Assembly: GCA_963799245.1 (NCBI GenBank) | Contig: CAWCWN010000003.1 | Span: 1,054,001-1,118,000, forward strand | DNA length: 64,000 nucleotides | Origin: CAWCWN01 sp963799245 | GTDB taxonomy: Bacteria > Chloroflexota > Ktedonobacteria > Ktedonobacterales > Ktedonobacteraceae | Reading direction: 5' to 3' | Shown here: positions 9,341 through 18,548 of the stretch, piece by piece | Position numbering within the stretch: the stretch's first letter is position 1 | Layout of the letters: every line of letters starts with the position of its first letter | Notes under the pieces: model-generated | Database searches by the model: none | Told to the model about the DNA's origin: nothing | The model's input: only the letters and a program-made list of their open reading frames with translations | Program-made: the position numbers and the translations under genes

Positions 9341-10147
9341 ATGAAAATGACGCTAGAGAACGCGATCTCTGATTACGCCCAACTTGTCAGCTGCTTGCGC
9401 CAGCGGCGCCATATGTCACAGGGGCAGCTGGCGCAGGCCACGCGCCTGTCGCGCACATATATCTATCACCTGGAAAATGGTATGCGCGCCAATCCTTCGC
9501 GCCATGTGGCAGAGAGTATTGCGCGCGCCCTTGAGCTGCAGGGAGAAGATAAGCTACACTACTTGAACGCCTACAGCGAACTGACGGGGCATCTCCTCGA
9601 CCTTGAGCAATTTGATAGCACGCTGCTTGACTTTGGCGAAATGGCGCGCCTGCTCGTCCTCAATACCTCATACCCGGCCCACTCGCTGGACCGCCTCTGG
9701 TTTCTGCATTCCTGGAATGATGCCGCCATCATCCTCTTCGAGGTACAGGACGAGGTAGCCAACAATCAAAGACACCACTTGCTGGAGCTGGTTTTTGACG
9801 TACGCCGCCGCCGCCGCTTTCAGAGCTGGGAAAACCTGGCGCGTCGCCTGTTAAGTGATTTTCAGTACAACACGCGCACGGTGACCCACCTGCCGGAGTA
9901 TAAAGAGTTATGGAAACGTTTACGCGAGCTGCCAGAGTTTCGCCGCATAGCGGCTGCAACGTATCCCGAGGGCAAACCAGACCCCTCGTTTGTCTTTCAT
10001 GTCCAGCACAGTGAACTCGGGCGCCTGGCCCTGCGCACAGCCACCACTGTTTTTACGGGGGTAAACAGTTATTCCATGGTCAGCTACGTGCCCGGGGATA
10101 AATCGACCCTGGAAATCTATCGCAAAAATCATTGGCAACCGTGCTAA
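9341..10147 (+). CDS. XRE-family regulator with MmyB-like ligand-binding domain
   Basis: The N-terminal 75 residues form a Cro/C1-type helix-turn-helix (CLRQRRHMSQGQLAQATRLS, then RTYIYHLENGMRA). The remaining ~190 residues resemble the MmyB-like ligand domain, a PAS-like fold in which some family members are reported to hold a fatty acid (recalled, not checked). It is divergent from a complete fatty-acid degradation operon with palindromes between, so a fatty-acid-responsive repressor of that operon is a natural guess. The ATG at 9341 is preferred; a TTG at 9296 would add 15 residues and neither has a strong ribosome site. Confidence 0.75.
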   Translation: MKMTLENAISDYAQLVSCLRQRRHMSQGQLAQATRLSRTYIYHLENGMRANPSRHVAESIARALELQGEDKLHYLNAYSELTGHLLDLEQFDSTLLDFGEMARLLVLNTSYPAHSLDRLWFLHSWNDAAIILFEVQDEVANNQRHHLLELVFDVRRRRRFQSWENLARRLLSDFQYNTRTVTHLPEYKELWKRLRELPEFRRIAAATYPEGKPDPSFVFHVQHSELGRLALRTATTVFTGVNSYSMVSYVPGDKSTLEIYRKNHWQPC

Positions 10148-10270
10148 AGCATCCGCCGGAGACATCACACAATGTTCAATGCCAGAGATACTTCTAACCT
10201 TCTTTGTAAACACTCGTATATTGTAACAGAGGCCGCATTAAGCCCGCGAGGCTTCCAGCTCTATCAGCAA

Positions 10271-10308
10271 TACTACAACAAAAAACTATATGCACAAATC
10301 TTGTAGTA
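10271..10308. repeat. 8-bp inverted repeat upstream of the paralogous gene pair
   Basis: TACTACAA (10271-10278) pairs with TTGTAGTA (10301-10308) around 22 A/T-rich bases. It sits just before the AGGAG of the gene at 10326, so it could be an operator or a leader hairpin covering the ribosome site. The function is unproven. Confidence 0.3.
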
Positions 10309-10325
10309 GAGGAGCATAAACGTCG

Positions 10326-10751
10326 ATGGCTGCCCGTTTTTACAAAAGTGATACTTTGAATATCGAGCGCCTCGCTTCTGACCTGGAGCAATTCTACCGC
10401 GGCCAGGGATACGTGGCACAACACATTGGCAACAATGAGCAGATGATGGTACAGTTGAAGAAAGGCGGCGACTTTGAAGCCATTGTTGGCATGCAAGCTG
10501 CTCTCACTGTCACTATCCAGCGCAATTCTGGCGGCATCACAATTGCTCTCGGTCAGCAGAAATGGGTAGACAAAGCTGCGGTCGGCGTGGTTGGTTTTGC
10601 CGTTCCAGTATTATGGCCGCTGCTTTTCACGGCGGGCGTGGGAGCGATTTGCCAGGCAGGGCTTGCCAACCAGGTCATGACCGTCATCGACGACCTGGTG
10701 CAGCAGCAGCAGCCCGGCGTGCAGACGGGGCCGGCGCCGGCGCAACAATAA
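10326..10751 (+). CDS. Conserved hypothetical protein, stand-alone copy of a duplicated domain
   Basis: This 141-residue protein is not recognised. It has an alpha/beta-looking N-terminal half containing QMMVQLKKGGDFEAIVGMQA. Two hydrophobic segments around residues 87-118 (VVGFAVPVLWPLLFTAGVG) suggest a membrane-inserted or amphipathic hairpin. It ends in a Gln-rich tail. More than half of the first ~125 residues are identical to the N-terminus of the next gene, 27 bases downstream, so the pair arose by tandem duplication and is probably co-transcribed. An AGGAG sequence stands 11 bases upstream of the start. No catalytic motif is visible. Confidence 0.7.
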   Translation: MAARFYKSDTLNIERLASDLEQFYRGQGYVAQHIGNNEQMMVQLKKGGDFEAIVGMQAALTVTIQRNSGGITIALGQQKWVDKAAVGVVGFAVPVLWPLLFTAGVGAICQAGLANQVMTVIDDLVQQQQPGVQTGPAPAQQ

Positions 10752-10778
10752 ATCAGGCTATAGCAAGGAGAGAGACGG

Positions 10779-12281
10779 ATGGATGCACGATTTTACAATT
10801 CCGAAGAGATAGATATTGAACAGCTCGCCAATAATTTGGAGAACATCTACCGTGCCCAGGGTTACCAGACACAACAGGTGGGCAACCGCGATCAGATGAT
10901 GGTCCAGTTGAAGAAGGGCAGCGACTTCGAGGCTCTCATTGGTATGCAGGCTGCGCTGAGCGTCATCATGCAACGTTCTGGCGGTGGCGTCATCGCTATG
11001 ATCGGCCAGCAAAGGTGGATCGAGAAGGCGGCGGTGGGCGCCGTGGGCATTATCGCCGCGCCCGTGCTCTGGCCGCTGATGCTGACCGCGGGTGCAGGGG
11101 CCATACGCCAGGCCAGCCTTGGCAACCAGGTACTGAATGTCGTGGACGGCCTGGTGCGTCAACAGCGGCCGGAGATACACATAGGACCGGTTCCGGTCCA
11201 GATCGTTCCTCAGCTGCAACAACAATATGCGCCGCCGCCCCAGCATATTCCACCTCCTTATACGCCGCCTGCTTACCTCCCTCCTCCAGCGGCATATACG
11301 CCAGCGCAGCCGCAGGTCGTCAATGCGCTGCCCGCGACGGCGCCGACGGCCAGGCAGCTGCGCTGCCCAAGTTGCAACACGCCTTACGAAGCAGGCGATA
11401 CGTACTGTACGGGATGTGGCAAATCTCTGGTGACGCTCTGCCCCAATTGTAAGACAGAGATAAAGGACAACACGGCCTTCTGCCCAAAATGCGGCGCCTC
11501 GATCTATCAGTCCGCGCCGGCGGCTCCGGCAGCGCCTGTACAGGCCCCCCCACCGACGGTGCAGTACAGCGCTCCGCCCACTCAGCAGGCGCCGGCATAT
11601 ACGCCTCCACCTGCGGCGCAGCCATACGCGCCTCCTGTGCCACAGGAGCCGCCGGTGATGCCCGCGACCAGGGTCACCATCAGCCCATCGGCGCCAGGGC
11701 AAGAGTCATCTGCGCCCTCCGCACCACCCAAAGCGCCTGCGCAGCCGGAGGTCTACTACACGCCGCCCGCTAATCTGCCTCCTGTGGCTCCCAGGCAGGA
11801 AGTGACCTACACTCCTCAGCCTGCTTCACAGCCTAAGCCGCAGGCGCCGCAAAAGCAGGAAGAAGTGTATTACACGCCCCCGCCCGCCCTGCAAACCACG
11901 CTGCCCAAAACGCAGCAGGTGCCGCCCGTCAAGCCGCAGCCTGTAGCGGCAAAGCCCGCCGCTACCTGGGGTTACCTGACCTTCAGCGCTGGCCAGACGA
12001 TCAAGCTCTCAGGAGAGCGGGCCCTGGTGGGGCGTTTCGATCATGACCTTGGCGGTACTCAGCCAGAGGTTGACCTCAGCAAGATCCAGGGTTCCGACAC
12101 GGTCTCGCGGATTCACGCCGCCTTCGAGCATATTGGCGGCAGCTATACGCTTACCGACCTGAATAGCACGAACTCGACGCGCGTCAACGTCAAACGCCTG
12201 GAGCCGGACAAACCTACACCTTTCAACGATGGCGATACACTCTACTTCGGCAAGGTGTCATGTACATTTAAGAAGGCATAG
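10779..12281 (+). CDS. Duplicated-domain / double zinc-ribbon / FHA protein
   Basis: This 500-residue protein has three parts. Residues 1-130 repeat the domain of the preceding gene. A Pro-rich linker then leads to two zinc ribbons near residues 188-245, with four CxxC pairs (CPSC, CTGC, CPNC, CPKC). A second long Pro/Ala/Gln linker leads to a C-terminal FHA domain at about 405-500, with VGRF, SRIHAAF and LNSTNSTRVN, the residues that bind phosphothreonine. A role as a phospho-dependent scaffold, perhaps for a Ser/Thr kinase elsewhere, is plausible. An AAGGAG lies before the ATG. Confidence 0.78.
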   Translation: MDARFYNSEEIDIEQLANNLENIYRAQGYQTQQVGNRDQMMVQLKKGSDFEALIGMQAALSVIMQRSGGGVIAMIGQQRWIEKAAVGAVGIIAAPVLWPLMLTAGAGAIRQASLGNQVLNVVDGLVRQQRPEIHIGPVPVQIVPQLQQQYAPPPQHIPPPYTPPAYLPPPAAYTPAQPQVVNALPATAPTARQLRCPSCNTPYEAGDTYCTGCGKSLVTLCPNCKTEIKDNTAFCPKCGASIYQSAPAAPAAPVQAPPPTVQYSAPPTQQAPAYTPPPAAQPYAPPVPQEPPVMPATRVTISPSAPGQESSAPSAPPKAPAQPEVYYTPPANLPPVAPRQEVTYTPQPASQPKPQAPQKQEEVYYTPPPALQTTLPKTQQVPPVKPQPVAAKPAATWGYLTFSAGQTIKLSGERALVGRFDHDLGGTQPEVDLSKIQGSDTVSRIHAAFEHIGGSYTLTDLNSTNSTRVNVKRLEPDKPTPFNDGDTLYFGKVSCTFKKA

Positions 12282-12297
12282 ACAGCAATCGGCAATA

Positions 12298-12332
12298 CAG
12301 GTGCGCGCGGCGGGGTTCGCCGCGCGCACCTG
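12298..12332 (+). terminator. Perfect 15-bp GC-rich hairpin
   Basis: Arms CAGGTGCGCGCGGCG (12298-12312) and CGCCGCGCGCACCTG (12318-12332) enclose the loop GGGTT, 17 bases past the FHA gene stop. It is followed by a weak T-rich stretch. This is the likely terminator of the two-gene unit. Confidence 0.7.
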
Positions 12333-12408
12333 TACGTCTTGTCTCTACCCCTATAACGAGGTACTTATTTAGAGCAAGAACGCATGGCTGGTTAAGAGGG
12401 AGTTCAAT

Positions 12409-13650
12409 ATGCAGATAGACGCGGAGCGACAGCGGCAAGCGCGCGCGTATGCCAGTACTCGACGGCGCCTCAGTCTCGTGAACATAGGCATAGGTGCCGT
12501 TGGCATTCTCTTTATCTTCTGGAGTGGGTTGGATACAGGGCTGCGCAACTGGCTGCAGCCGCTGGCGTGGCAGCCTCTCCCGGGCTGGTATCCCTGGATG
12601 GTTCTGGCCTATTTTCTGGTCCTGATGCTGGCGTACCAGGTGCTCACCGTCCCGCTGGGGTATTTTGGCGGCTTTGTCCTATCTCATCGCTATGGTCTTT
12701 CGACCATGTCCTTCAAGGGCTGGTTACTCGACCTCTGCAAAGGGCTTGTTCTGGGGCTGGTCTTCGAGGCCATCGTCGTCGAACTCGTCTACATGTTGCT
12801 GGCGACTCAGCCTCAGCTCTGGTGGCTCGAGGTCGCGTTCATCCTGCTCTTATTCACTGTTGTCATGGCAAATCTTGCGCCGGTACTCCTCTTGCCCATG
12901 TTCTACAAGTTCAGCCCCTTGCCGGAAGGTGAGTTAACACAACGCCTGCTGGCCCTGGCTGCGCGCGCCAAAACAAGGGTACGCGGCGTCTTTAGCATGC
13001 AAATGAGCAGCAAGACCACCGCGGCTAACGCGGCCTTGATGGGCCTGGGCAATACCCGCCGTATCGTGCTGGGCGACACGCTGCTGGACCGCTACACACC
13101 TGACGAAATCGAGGTCGTCCTGGCCCATGAGCTGGGACATCACGTGCACCACGACATCTGGAAGCTTATTATCAGCCAGTCAGCGCTCATGCTGGGGGGG
13201 CTGTACCTGGTCAACCTGGCGTTGCACTGGGCGGTTGATAGCCAGCACTACTATCAGAACCTGGCCGATCCGGCCACAATCCCCGTCTTACTCGTGCTCA
13301 CCGGGCTCTTTGGCTTGATTGTTATGCCTCTCAGCAATTGCTTAAGCCGGGCCATCGAATACCAGGCCGACGAATATGCCTTGCGGTCAACCCGGCTTGT
13401 GGGACCCTTCAGAAGCGCGATGAGCCGCCTGGCCAATCAGAACCTGGCCGATGTCGAGCCAGCGCCCGTGATTGAATTTCTCTTTCACGACCATCCAGCC
13501 ATTGGCAAGCGTCTCAAGCACGCGCAAGACTTCGCGCAGCGCTATGCTCTTAACGCCTCCATCAATGCGGAGAGCCTGGCACCAACCTCGTCAAGCGAGC
13601 CGCTTGGCATGCCAAGCAGCGGCTCATCTACACCCGACGCCGCCCATTGA
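12409..13650 (+). CDS. M48-family membrane metalloprotease (Ste24/CAAX-protease-like)
   Basis: This 413-residue integral membrane zinc protease has several hydrophobic segments (about 25-45, 62-90, 105-165, 255-310). The zinc motif HELGHH begins at His240. The third ligand is probably the Glu in AIEYQADEYA near residue 318. The family cleaves membrane or prenylated-type substrates; the substrate here is unknown. A GAGGGAG ribosome site precedes the ATG. The last ~36 residues, after HAQDFAQ, are Ser/Ala/Pro-rich and unlike the family. They are read antisense through a monooxygenase remnant (13542-13766), so the tail looks acquired. Confidence 0.88.
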   Translation: MQIDAERQRQARAYASTRRRLSLVNIGIGAVGILFIFWSGLDTGLRNWLQPLAWQPLPGWYPWMVLAYFLVLMLAYQVLTVPLGYFGGFVLSHRYGLSTMSFKGWLLDLCKGLVLGLVFEAIVVELVYMLLATQPQLWWLEVAFILLLFTVVMANLAPVLLLPMFYKFSPLPEGELTQRLLALAARAKTRVRGVFSMQMSSKTTAANAALMGLGNTRRIVLGDTLLDRYTPDEIEVVLAHELGHHVHHDIWKLIISQSALMLGGLYLVNLALHWAVDSQHYYQNLADPATIPVLLVLTGLFGLIVMPLSNCLSRAIEYQADEYALRSTRLVGPFRSAMSRLANQNLADVEPAPVIEFLFHDHPAIGKRLKHAQDFAQRYALNASINAESLAPTSSSEPLGMPSSGSSTPDAAH

Positions 13651-13766
13651 TCAAGTTTTGCCACCACCTCCCGGGGCGTGCCGATGATCGCGGTCGCCTC
13701 GAGCAGCTCTGGTGAAACGGCTGCGGCTGGATTTTTGTCATTATATCCCATCGCGCCAGCTAACAA
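13542..13766 (-). pseudogene. C-terminal fragment of a luciferase-like (LLM) flavin monooxygenase
   Basis: About 74 codons read like the end of an LLM-class flavin-dependent oxidoreductase: IIGTPREVVAKLDQWAASGV followed by DEPLLGMPSG and a final helical segment. Family members are about 300 residues, so three quarters of the gene, including the flavin-binding barrel, is missing. No remnant is visible upstream. The fragment overlaps convergently with the last 109 bases of the M48 protease gene. It is best read as a remnant left by a deletion or rearrangement. Confidence 0.65.
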
Positions 13767-13829
13767 ATACTACTTTCTTGTAGAGGAAAGCAGCGTCTAT
13801 CAATATTATTCCCTGTTCGCGACTCTTCT

Positions 13830-14525
13830 CTACATGTTTATACGGTCTCCAATTTGCTGGGGCCGAAACTGCGTGCCGTCGTTGATAAGAACCAGCGATT
13901 GATTCTGGATATGTACAATAATGTCGGGCCTGCCATCGCCGTTGACGTCGCGAACCTCGCCGGTAACGGGCGTCAAATCCTGGCCCGGGCCATATAAAAG
14001 CGGGCCCTGATAAATATGGGCGTGGGCGGCATCGCCGCCGGGCAGTTCAATGATCTCCACGTGCCGGTTCAGGTTGAGAAAGATCAGGTGCGTAGGGTGA
14101 CCCGGGCCATCCTCGTGCCCTACAAGCGCGTCGAGTTGAAAGGTACGCGGGCGGCCATAGCGCATATCGTCCTGGTGAATCTGCCACCAGGAGCTAAAGC
14201 TAGTCGCCCCAAAGACGAACAAGGCCATTACCAGCATACCCAGGACCACTGCAAGCAGGGGGAGGCGCTTCGCATCTTCGCGCTTTAATGGTGTTGAGGC
14301 CGCCCGGGGGGGCGTGCTTCTGGCAACGGGCTGCGCGATACTGGAGCGACGTGGTTGTATTACCGCGCCCTGCAGCATATTCGAGCCTTCCAGCGTATCA
14401 CGTTGAACGGGCTGCTTGTAGCGACGAGCGCTACTGTGGCCATGCGCTACATACATATCATCTTCATCCACGATGTCGTACGCCGTCTGTACAGGCGACT
14501 TTCTTCTTGCCTCCGTCGCTCCCAT
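13830..14525 (-). CDS. Membrane-anchored protein with VCBS/FG-GAP-like C-terminus
   Basis: This 231-residue protein has a basic, disordered N-terminus of about 85 residues. One transmembrane segment follows (LPLLAVVLGMLVMALFVFG), then an outer domain of about 120 residues. The outer domain ends with DVNGDGRPDIIVHIQNQSLV, which resembles a calcium-binding VCBS/FG-GAP propeller blade. A GGAGGA ribosome site stands before the ATG at 14525. The topology is N-terminus in, C-terminus out by the positive-inside rule. Function is not recognised; surface adhesion or sensing is possible. Confidence 0.7.
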   Translation of the reverse strand: MGATEARRKSPVQTAYDIVDEDDMYVAHGHSSARRYKQPVQRDTLEGSNMLQGAVIQPRRSSIAQPVARSTPPRAASTPLKREDAKRLPLLAVVLGMLVMALFVFGATSFSSWWQIHQDDMRYGRPRTFQLDALVGHEDGPGHPTHLIFLNLNRHVEIIELPGGDAAHAHIYQGPLLYGPGQDLTPVTGEVRDVNGDGRPDIIVHIQNQSLVLINDGTQFRPQQIGDRINM

Positions 14526-14893
14526 GGCGATTCCTCCGTTTCAAGAAAATGTGTTCTTCATTTTTTCTTATCATAACATCGAATAAATGTTCAAGTCAAG
14601 CTATTGCACGTAAAAAATTAGCACAAAAGTATGCTGCTGTTTTTTCGCCGGGGCCATACATAGTACGTGAAATTCCAACAAAGGCTTGCGCCTGGTACAT
14701 TAGCAAGCTACGCTGTCTGGGGTAGCGGCCCCGGCCTCACAGGTATACCTGGGATGACCAGAACGGGCCTGCGCAGCGCAGCCAGGGGGTACTGTAAAAG
14801 GTTGCGAAGATGTGAGATAATAATCCCATTATTAAAAGGACAAGAGCCTGTGTAGGGTGCATTTTTTTGCCCGCCTACACCCAAAGATTTTAC

Positions 14894-16270
14894 ATGATGG
14901 ACATCATTCTTACGCTGGCGGAGGGATTTCACGCCCAGCATAAACAATTATATATGGTAGGTGGAACGGTGCGAGATGTGTTGTTGCAGCGTGGGCAAGC
15001 GAGCGATGCGGACCTGGCAACCGATGCGCGCCCCGATGAGATCAAACGCCTGGTAGCGCCCACGCGGCCCAGCGCGGTGATTCTGGTGGGCGAGCGCTTT
15101 GGCACGGTGCGCCTGCACTATGGCACTGATATTATTGAGATTACGACGTTTCGTACGGAACGCTACAATCCGGAGTCGCGTAAACCGGAGGTATGTTTTG
15201 GTACATCTCTAGAAGATGACCTTTTACGACGCGATTTCACCATCAATGCGCTGGCGTGCGACCCACTCAATGGCGCTATTATTGATCTTTTTGGTGGACG
15301 ACAGGACCTGGAGGCGCATATTTTACGCGCTGTAGGCGACGAACCTGATAAGCGCTTTGATGAAGATCCGCTGCGCCTCTTGCGGGCGGTACGCTTCGCG
15401 TCACAGCTTGACTTCACGATCGAGGCCAAGACAAGGCGCTCGATCATTCACCAGGCCCCGAAGCTGCAGAAGATCAGCCGCGAACGTATTCGCGACGAGA
15501 TGAATAAACTGCTGATCTCACCTCACCCGGCGAAGGGGCTTGATCTGCTTGTGGAGCTGGGGTTGATGGAGTGGATAGTGCCGGAGGTGCTGGAGCTGCG
15601 TGGTGTTAGCCAGCAGCAGCAGCGAGCAACCTCTTCCAAGGATGTCTACGCCCATGTGCTGCGTGTTGTTGAGCGTTCAGCTCCGCGGCTGGCGACGCGT
15701 TGGAGCGCGTTGCTGCACGATATCGCGAAGCCGCGAACGCGCAGTGTTGAAGATAACAAGGTCCATTTTTTTGGCCATGAGGATATAGGCGCCTACATGG
15801 CACGCGATATTCTCAAGCGCCTGCACTTTGATCGAGATTTCATCGAAAACGTTTCACGCATAGTGCGTCTACATATGCGGGCCAATGCCTATATGCCAGA
15901 GTGGACCGATGGAGCGGTCCGGCGTTTGATGCTGGAGAGCGGCAACGTCCTGCCTGACCTGCTCGATCTTTCCCGCGCCGACATTACCAGCTACCGTGTA
16001 GACAAAGTCGAGCGTGCCGCTGCCCGTGTCAAAGAGCTGGAGGAGCGCTGCCAGCGCTTAAGGGAGGAGGCGGAACGCGTACCCATAAAGAGCCCGCTGG
16101 ATGGCAATGAATTGATGAATTTGTTTCAGCGGGGGCCCGGGCCATGGCTGCGTCCCGTCAAGGATCACCTGCTGAGCCTGGTCATTGATGGCGCTCTTTC
16201 TCCCGATGATAAGGATACAGCGGCAGAGATCGCCAGGGAGTTTTTAGCACACGAGGGGGATAAGAGGTGA
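14894..16270 (+). CDS. cca: CCA tRNA nucleotidyltransferase / poly(A) polymerase family with HD domain
   Basis: This class II nucleotidyltransferase would add or repair the CCA end of tRNAs. The head domain has GGTVRD at residues 23-28 and the metal-binding pair Asp38 and Asp40 in DADLAT. The neck carries RFDEDPLRLLRAVRFASQLD. A C-terminal HD domain shows LLHDIAKPRTR and FFGHEDIGAYMA. At about 458 residues the length fits the HD-containing form. The ATG at 14894 replaces an upstream TTG. Most tRNAs in this window lack an encoded CCA, so such an enzyme is needed. It could instead be an A-adding or poly(A) paralogue. Confidence 0.87.
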   Translation: MMDIILTLAEGFHAQHKQLYMVGGTVRDVLLQRGQASDADLATDARPDEIKRLVAPTRPSAVILVGERFGTVRLHYGTDIIEITTFRTERYNPESRKPEVCFGTSLEDDLLRRDFTINALACDPLNGAIIDLFGGRQDLEAHILRAVGDEPDKRFDEDPLRLLRAVRFASQLDFTIEAKTRRSIIHQAPKLQKISRERIRDEMNKLLISPHPAKGLDLLVELGLMEWIVPEVLELRGVSQQQQRATSSKDVYAHVLRVVERSAPRLATRWSALLHDIAKPRTRSVEDNKVHFFGHEDIGAYMARDILKRLHFDRDFIENVSRIVRLHMRANAYMPEWTDGAVRRLMLESGNVLPDLLDLSRADITSYRVDKVERAAARVKELEERCQRLREEAERVPIKSPLDGNELMNLFQRGPGPWLRPVKDHLLSLVIDGALSPDDKDTAAEIAREFLAHEGDKR

Positions 16271-16343
16271 CCGTCAACCCGGTCAATGGCTGGCTTGAAG
16301 TATTATCTGATATCTAGCACTTATCTCAGAAAAGGATACAACC

Positions 16344-16880
16344 ATGGCGAAAGCGAGCAAACAAGGCTCTCAAAAACAAGGTGGCAGCGGCACTCCTGCT
16401 CCCCAGGCGAAAGATGTGAATACGCCCACGGCTGGAAAACAGAAGCAAACGACCGCCGAGCAGGCGCCTGCCACAGTGCAGGACACTTCGCAGAAGGCCA
16501 GAACGAGCAGCAGGAGTAGTCGCTCACGTATTGGTGGGAGCGCCGTCCCCGGGGCGAAGTCGACCCTGCCGAGGGAGACGCCAGCAACGAATAATCCCCA
16601 GCAGCAGCAGGCTGACAGCTACAACCGCACGATGCGCCGCCGTATGGAGCAGCTTGGTACCAGCCCTTCCCAGCAGTCCGCGCCGGGCGAGCAACAGCGC
16701 AAACGCCTGGAAAAGCGCAGGCGGCGCAGCGAAGAGCGCCGCCAGGAGGCGAAAAGAGTGGCGGCGCGTGGACCGAGCAAGATTGCACTCGGTCGCAGGA
16801 ATATATATTTCCTGATAGGAGTAGTTGTGCTTATCGCCGCGGTCATAGTAATTGCCCTGCTTGTACACAACTTCAGATAG
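16344..16880 (+). CDS. Basic low-complexity protein with C-terminal membrane anchor
   Basis: The first ~145 of 178 residues are rich in Lys, Arg, Gln, Ser and Pro and look disordered, with a strongly basic stretch (KRLEKRRRRSEERRQEAKR) near 120-140. The last ~25 residues form one transmembrane helix (FLIGVVVLIAAVIVIALLV), giving a tail-anchored protein with the basic part in the cytoplasm. AAAGGA precedes the ATG. It follows the CCA-adding gene by 73 bases in the same direction. Function is unknown; binding to nucleic acid or ribosomes at the membrane is possible from charge alone. Confidence 0.6.
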   Translation: MAKASKQGSQKQGGSGTPAPQAKDVNTPTAGKQKQTTAEQAPATVQDTSQKARTSSRSSRSRIGGSAVPGAKSTLPRETPATNNPQQQQADSYNRTMRRRMEQLGTSPSQQSAPGEQQRKRLEKRRRRSEERRQEAKRVAARGPSKIALGRRNIYFLIGVVVLIAAVIVIALLVHNFR

Positions 16881-17817
16881 AGCTCACCTGCTAATTGATA
16901 GCCGTTGGTTGCTGCTCTGTCAGGCCTAGGCTTTGACCCTGGTATTTTTGGGGTCATACAACGGTTCCGGGGTGGCAACAGCACGGTAGCGCGCAGCAAA
17001 GAGCTGGACTTCGAGCGCTGTCCCGGCTATGGCGTATTCCACGGGATTGAGAGTGTATTTACATCAGCGCTCGCAAGAAGAGTGTGAAGGCGCAAAGCCT
17101 CGAGGCCGTCAAATTGAGGAGCACTTGTAAGTTCAGTTATTGCCTGGATTAGCTTAAAAGGGCCTTCCAGGGAGATTTATAGGAAGCGAAATCAGCCTCA
17201 AAAACCAGGTAAGCCTCAAGGAACGTACCCTTGAGGCTTCCACCCGCCCACATAACTTCCACATGTTTCCAGATAAACCCTCCACAGCCCTTCACATGCC
17301 AGCCCAAATACAGTTTCTCTCGCCCTCGCTACTTTAGCCTCCCCACCACCTGATCTTCATTGACTCTGGAAAATACTATACCATCTCCATATGACGAACC
17401 CGTGAAAAGGGATATGTTATTTATGAAAAATTGTTCATCAAAAATTCGGCCCATTGCTCGGGAATTTATTACGATGTATTCATCTATCATCAACATGAGC
17501 GAATTTGAGCATAGGGCTATCATTCTGAAATGCCCTGAATATCGCAGGCACTACTGCCTGCATGACAGATCTCAGACGTTATTACCTTTCAATTTTTTGT
17601 CTGGACAAGATTTGTCGCTTTTTTTGGCCGCATTTGACGAGGGACAGATAGGTATGTTAGAGTCTAGCAGTCAGACTGACAGGCAATTCTGTCCTCCTGG
17701 CGCGGTCAGGAACAAATGTAGTAATCGATGCTTGCTCGCACGCACTTTTACTGATATCAGCTGGCTAAACTGCTGGCTTACGCATAGCACACCACAGACG
17801 GGAAGGGAGCATTGCAT
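16881..17817. other. Long intergenic region without a convincing gene
   Basis: I see no recognisable gene here. A frame beginning at 17360 is open through 17811 and into the next gene, but its product resembles nothing and runs out of frame with the well-supported aldolase. A hairpin lies at 17211-17239. A 7-bp hairpin (GCAGGCA / TGCCTGC) lies near 17543-17562. Confidence 0.4.
17211..17239. terminator. 11-bp perfect hairpin, possible terminator
   Basis: AAGCCTCAAGG (17211-17221) pairs with CCTTGAGGCTT (17229-17239) around AACGTAC. It has no T tract and lies 330 bases past the nearest stop codon, so it may be a structural or repeat element rather than a terminator. Confidence 0.4.
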
Positions 17818-18483
17818 ATGGCCCTCTACATTGATTGTGCATACCTGGCAGATATCATGCTCATTGCGCAAACTGTACCCGTGGCAGGCGTTACCACTAA
17901 CCCGACGCTGGTGCTACAGGCGCAAGAGCGCGGTCAGGCGATACAGCCTCAGCTATTGCTCAACCAGCTGCTGCATGACATTGACGGCACCATCTTTATA
18001 CAGCCAGGTGCAGCCGCGGAAAGCGAGATACTCGAGCAGGCCCTTGCCTATATTCAGGCCGCACCAGAACGAGTTATTCCAAAAATTCCCATGCTCCAGG
18101 CGGGCATGCGTGTGGCCCGGCAGCTGAAGCGGCAAAATCATCGCGTGGCCTTTACGGCAGTAACATCCCTGTCCCAGGCATACAGCGCCGCTATGCTCGG
18201 CGCCGATTTTGTGATTCCCTACTATAACCGCCTGGAACGGGCCGGAGTTGACGCCAGTGAGCGCATTGCAGAGATGGCAGAACTTTTCCACAACCAGCAC
18301 ATTCCTACGCGCATCCTGGCAGCCAGTATTAAATCTCCTTTAGACGCCATGTCCGCGCTCTGCGCGGGCGCACATGACATCACAGCCGCCCCACAGGTCC
18401 TGTTAGATATGGTCAGCGACCCACAAACAGATGAGGCCATAAAGAAATTCACACAGGACTGGCAAAAGCTGCGCAAAGGATAG
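17818..18483 (+). CDS. Transaldolase / fructose-6-phosphate aldolase-like protein
   Basis: This 221-residue protein follows the fructose-6-phosphate aldolase / small transaldolase fold along its whole length. It has the N-terminal block VTTNPT at residues 25-30. The likely Schiff-base Lys is Lys89 in IPKIPM. Further family blocks are FTAVTSLSQAYSAAMLGADF and RILAASIKSP. It would make or break C3-C4 bonds between dihydroxyacetone and an aldehyde or sugar phosphate. The ATG at 17818 follows AAGGGAG by 7 bases; a TTG two codons earlier is less likely. It stands alone, followed by a methyltransferase gene, so the pathway is not shown by context. Confidence 0.82.
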   Translation: MALYIDCAYLADIMLIAQTVPVAGVTTNPTLVLQAQERGQAIQPQLLLNQLLHDIDGTIFIQPGAAAESEILEQALAYIQAAPERVIPKIPMLQAGMRVARQLKRQNHRVAFTAVTSLSQAYSAAMLGADFVIPYYNRLERAGVDASERIAEMAELFHNQHIPTRILAASIKSPLDAMSALCAGAHDITAAPQVLLDMVSDPQTDEAIKKFTQDWQKLRKG

Positions 18484-18548
18484 CAGTTATCTCACCTTCA
18501 CGCGCCTGCTCTCCTCGCGATGAGCATACTCCATGTAAGGGGCTATGT

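Noticed and set aside
17360..18127. 255-codon frame overlapping the aldolase gene
   Set aside because: The overlapped aldolase has full-length family motifs and a good ribosome site. The product of this frame resembles nothing and becomes a shadow after 17818.
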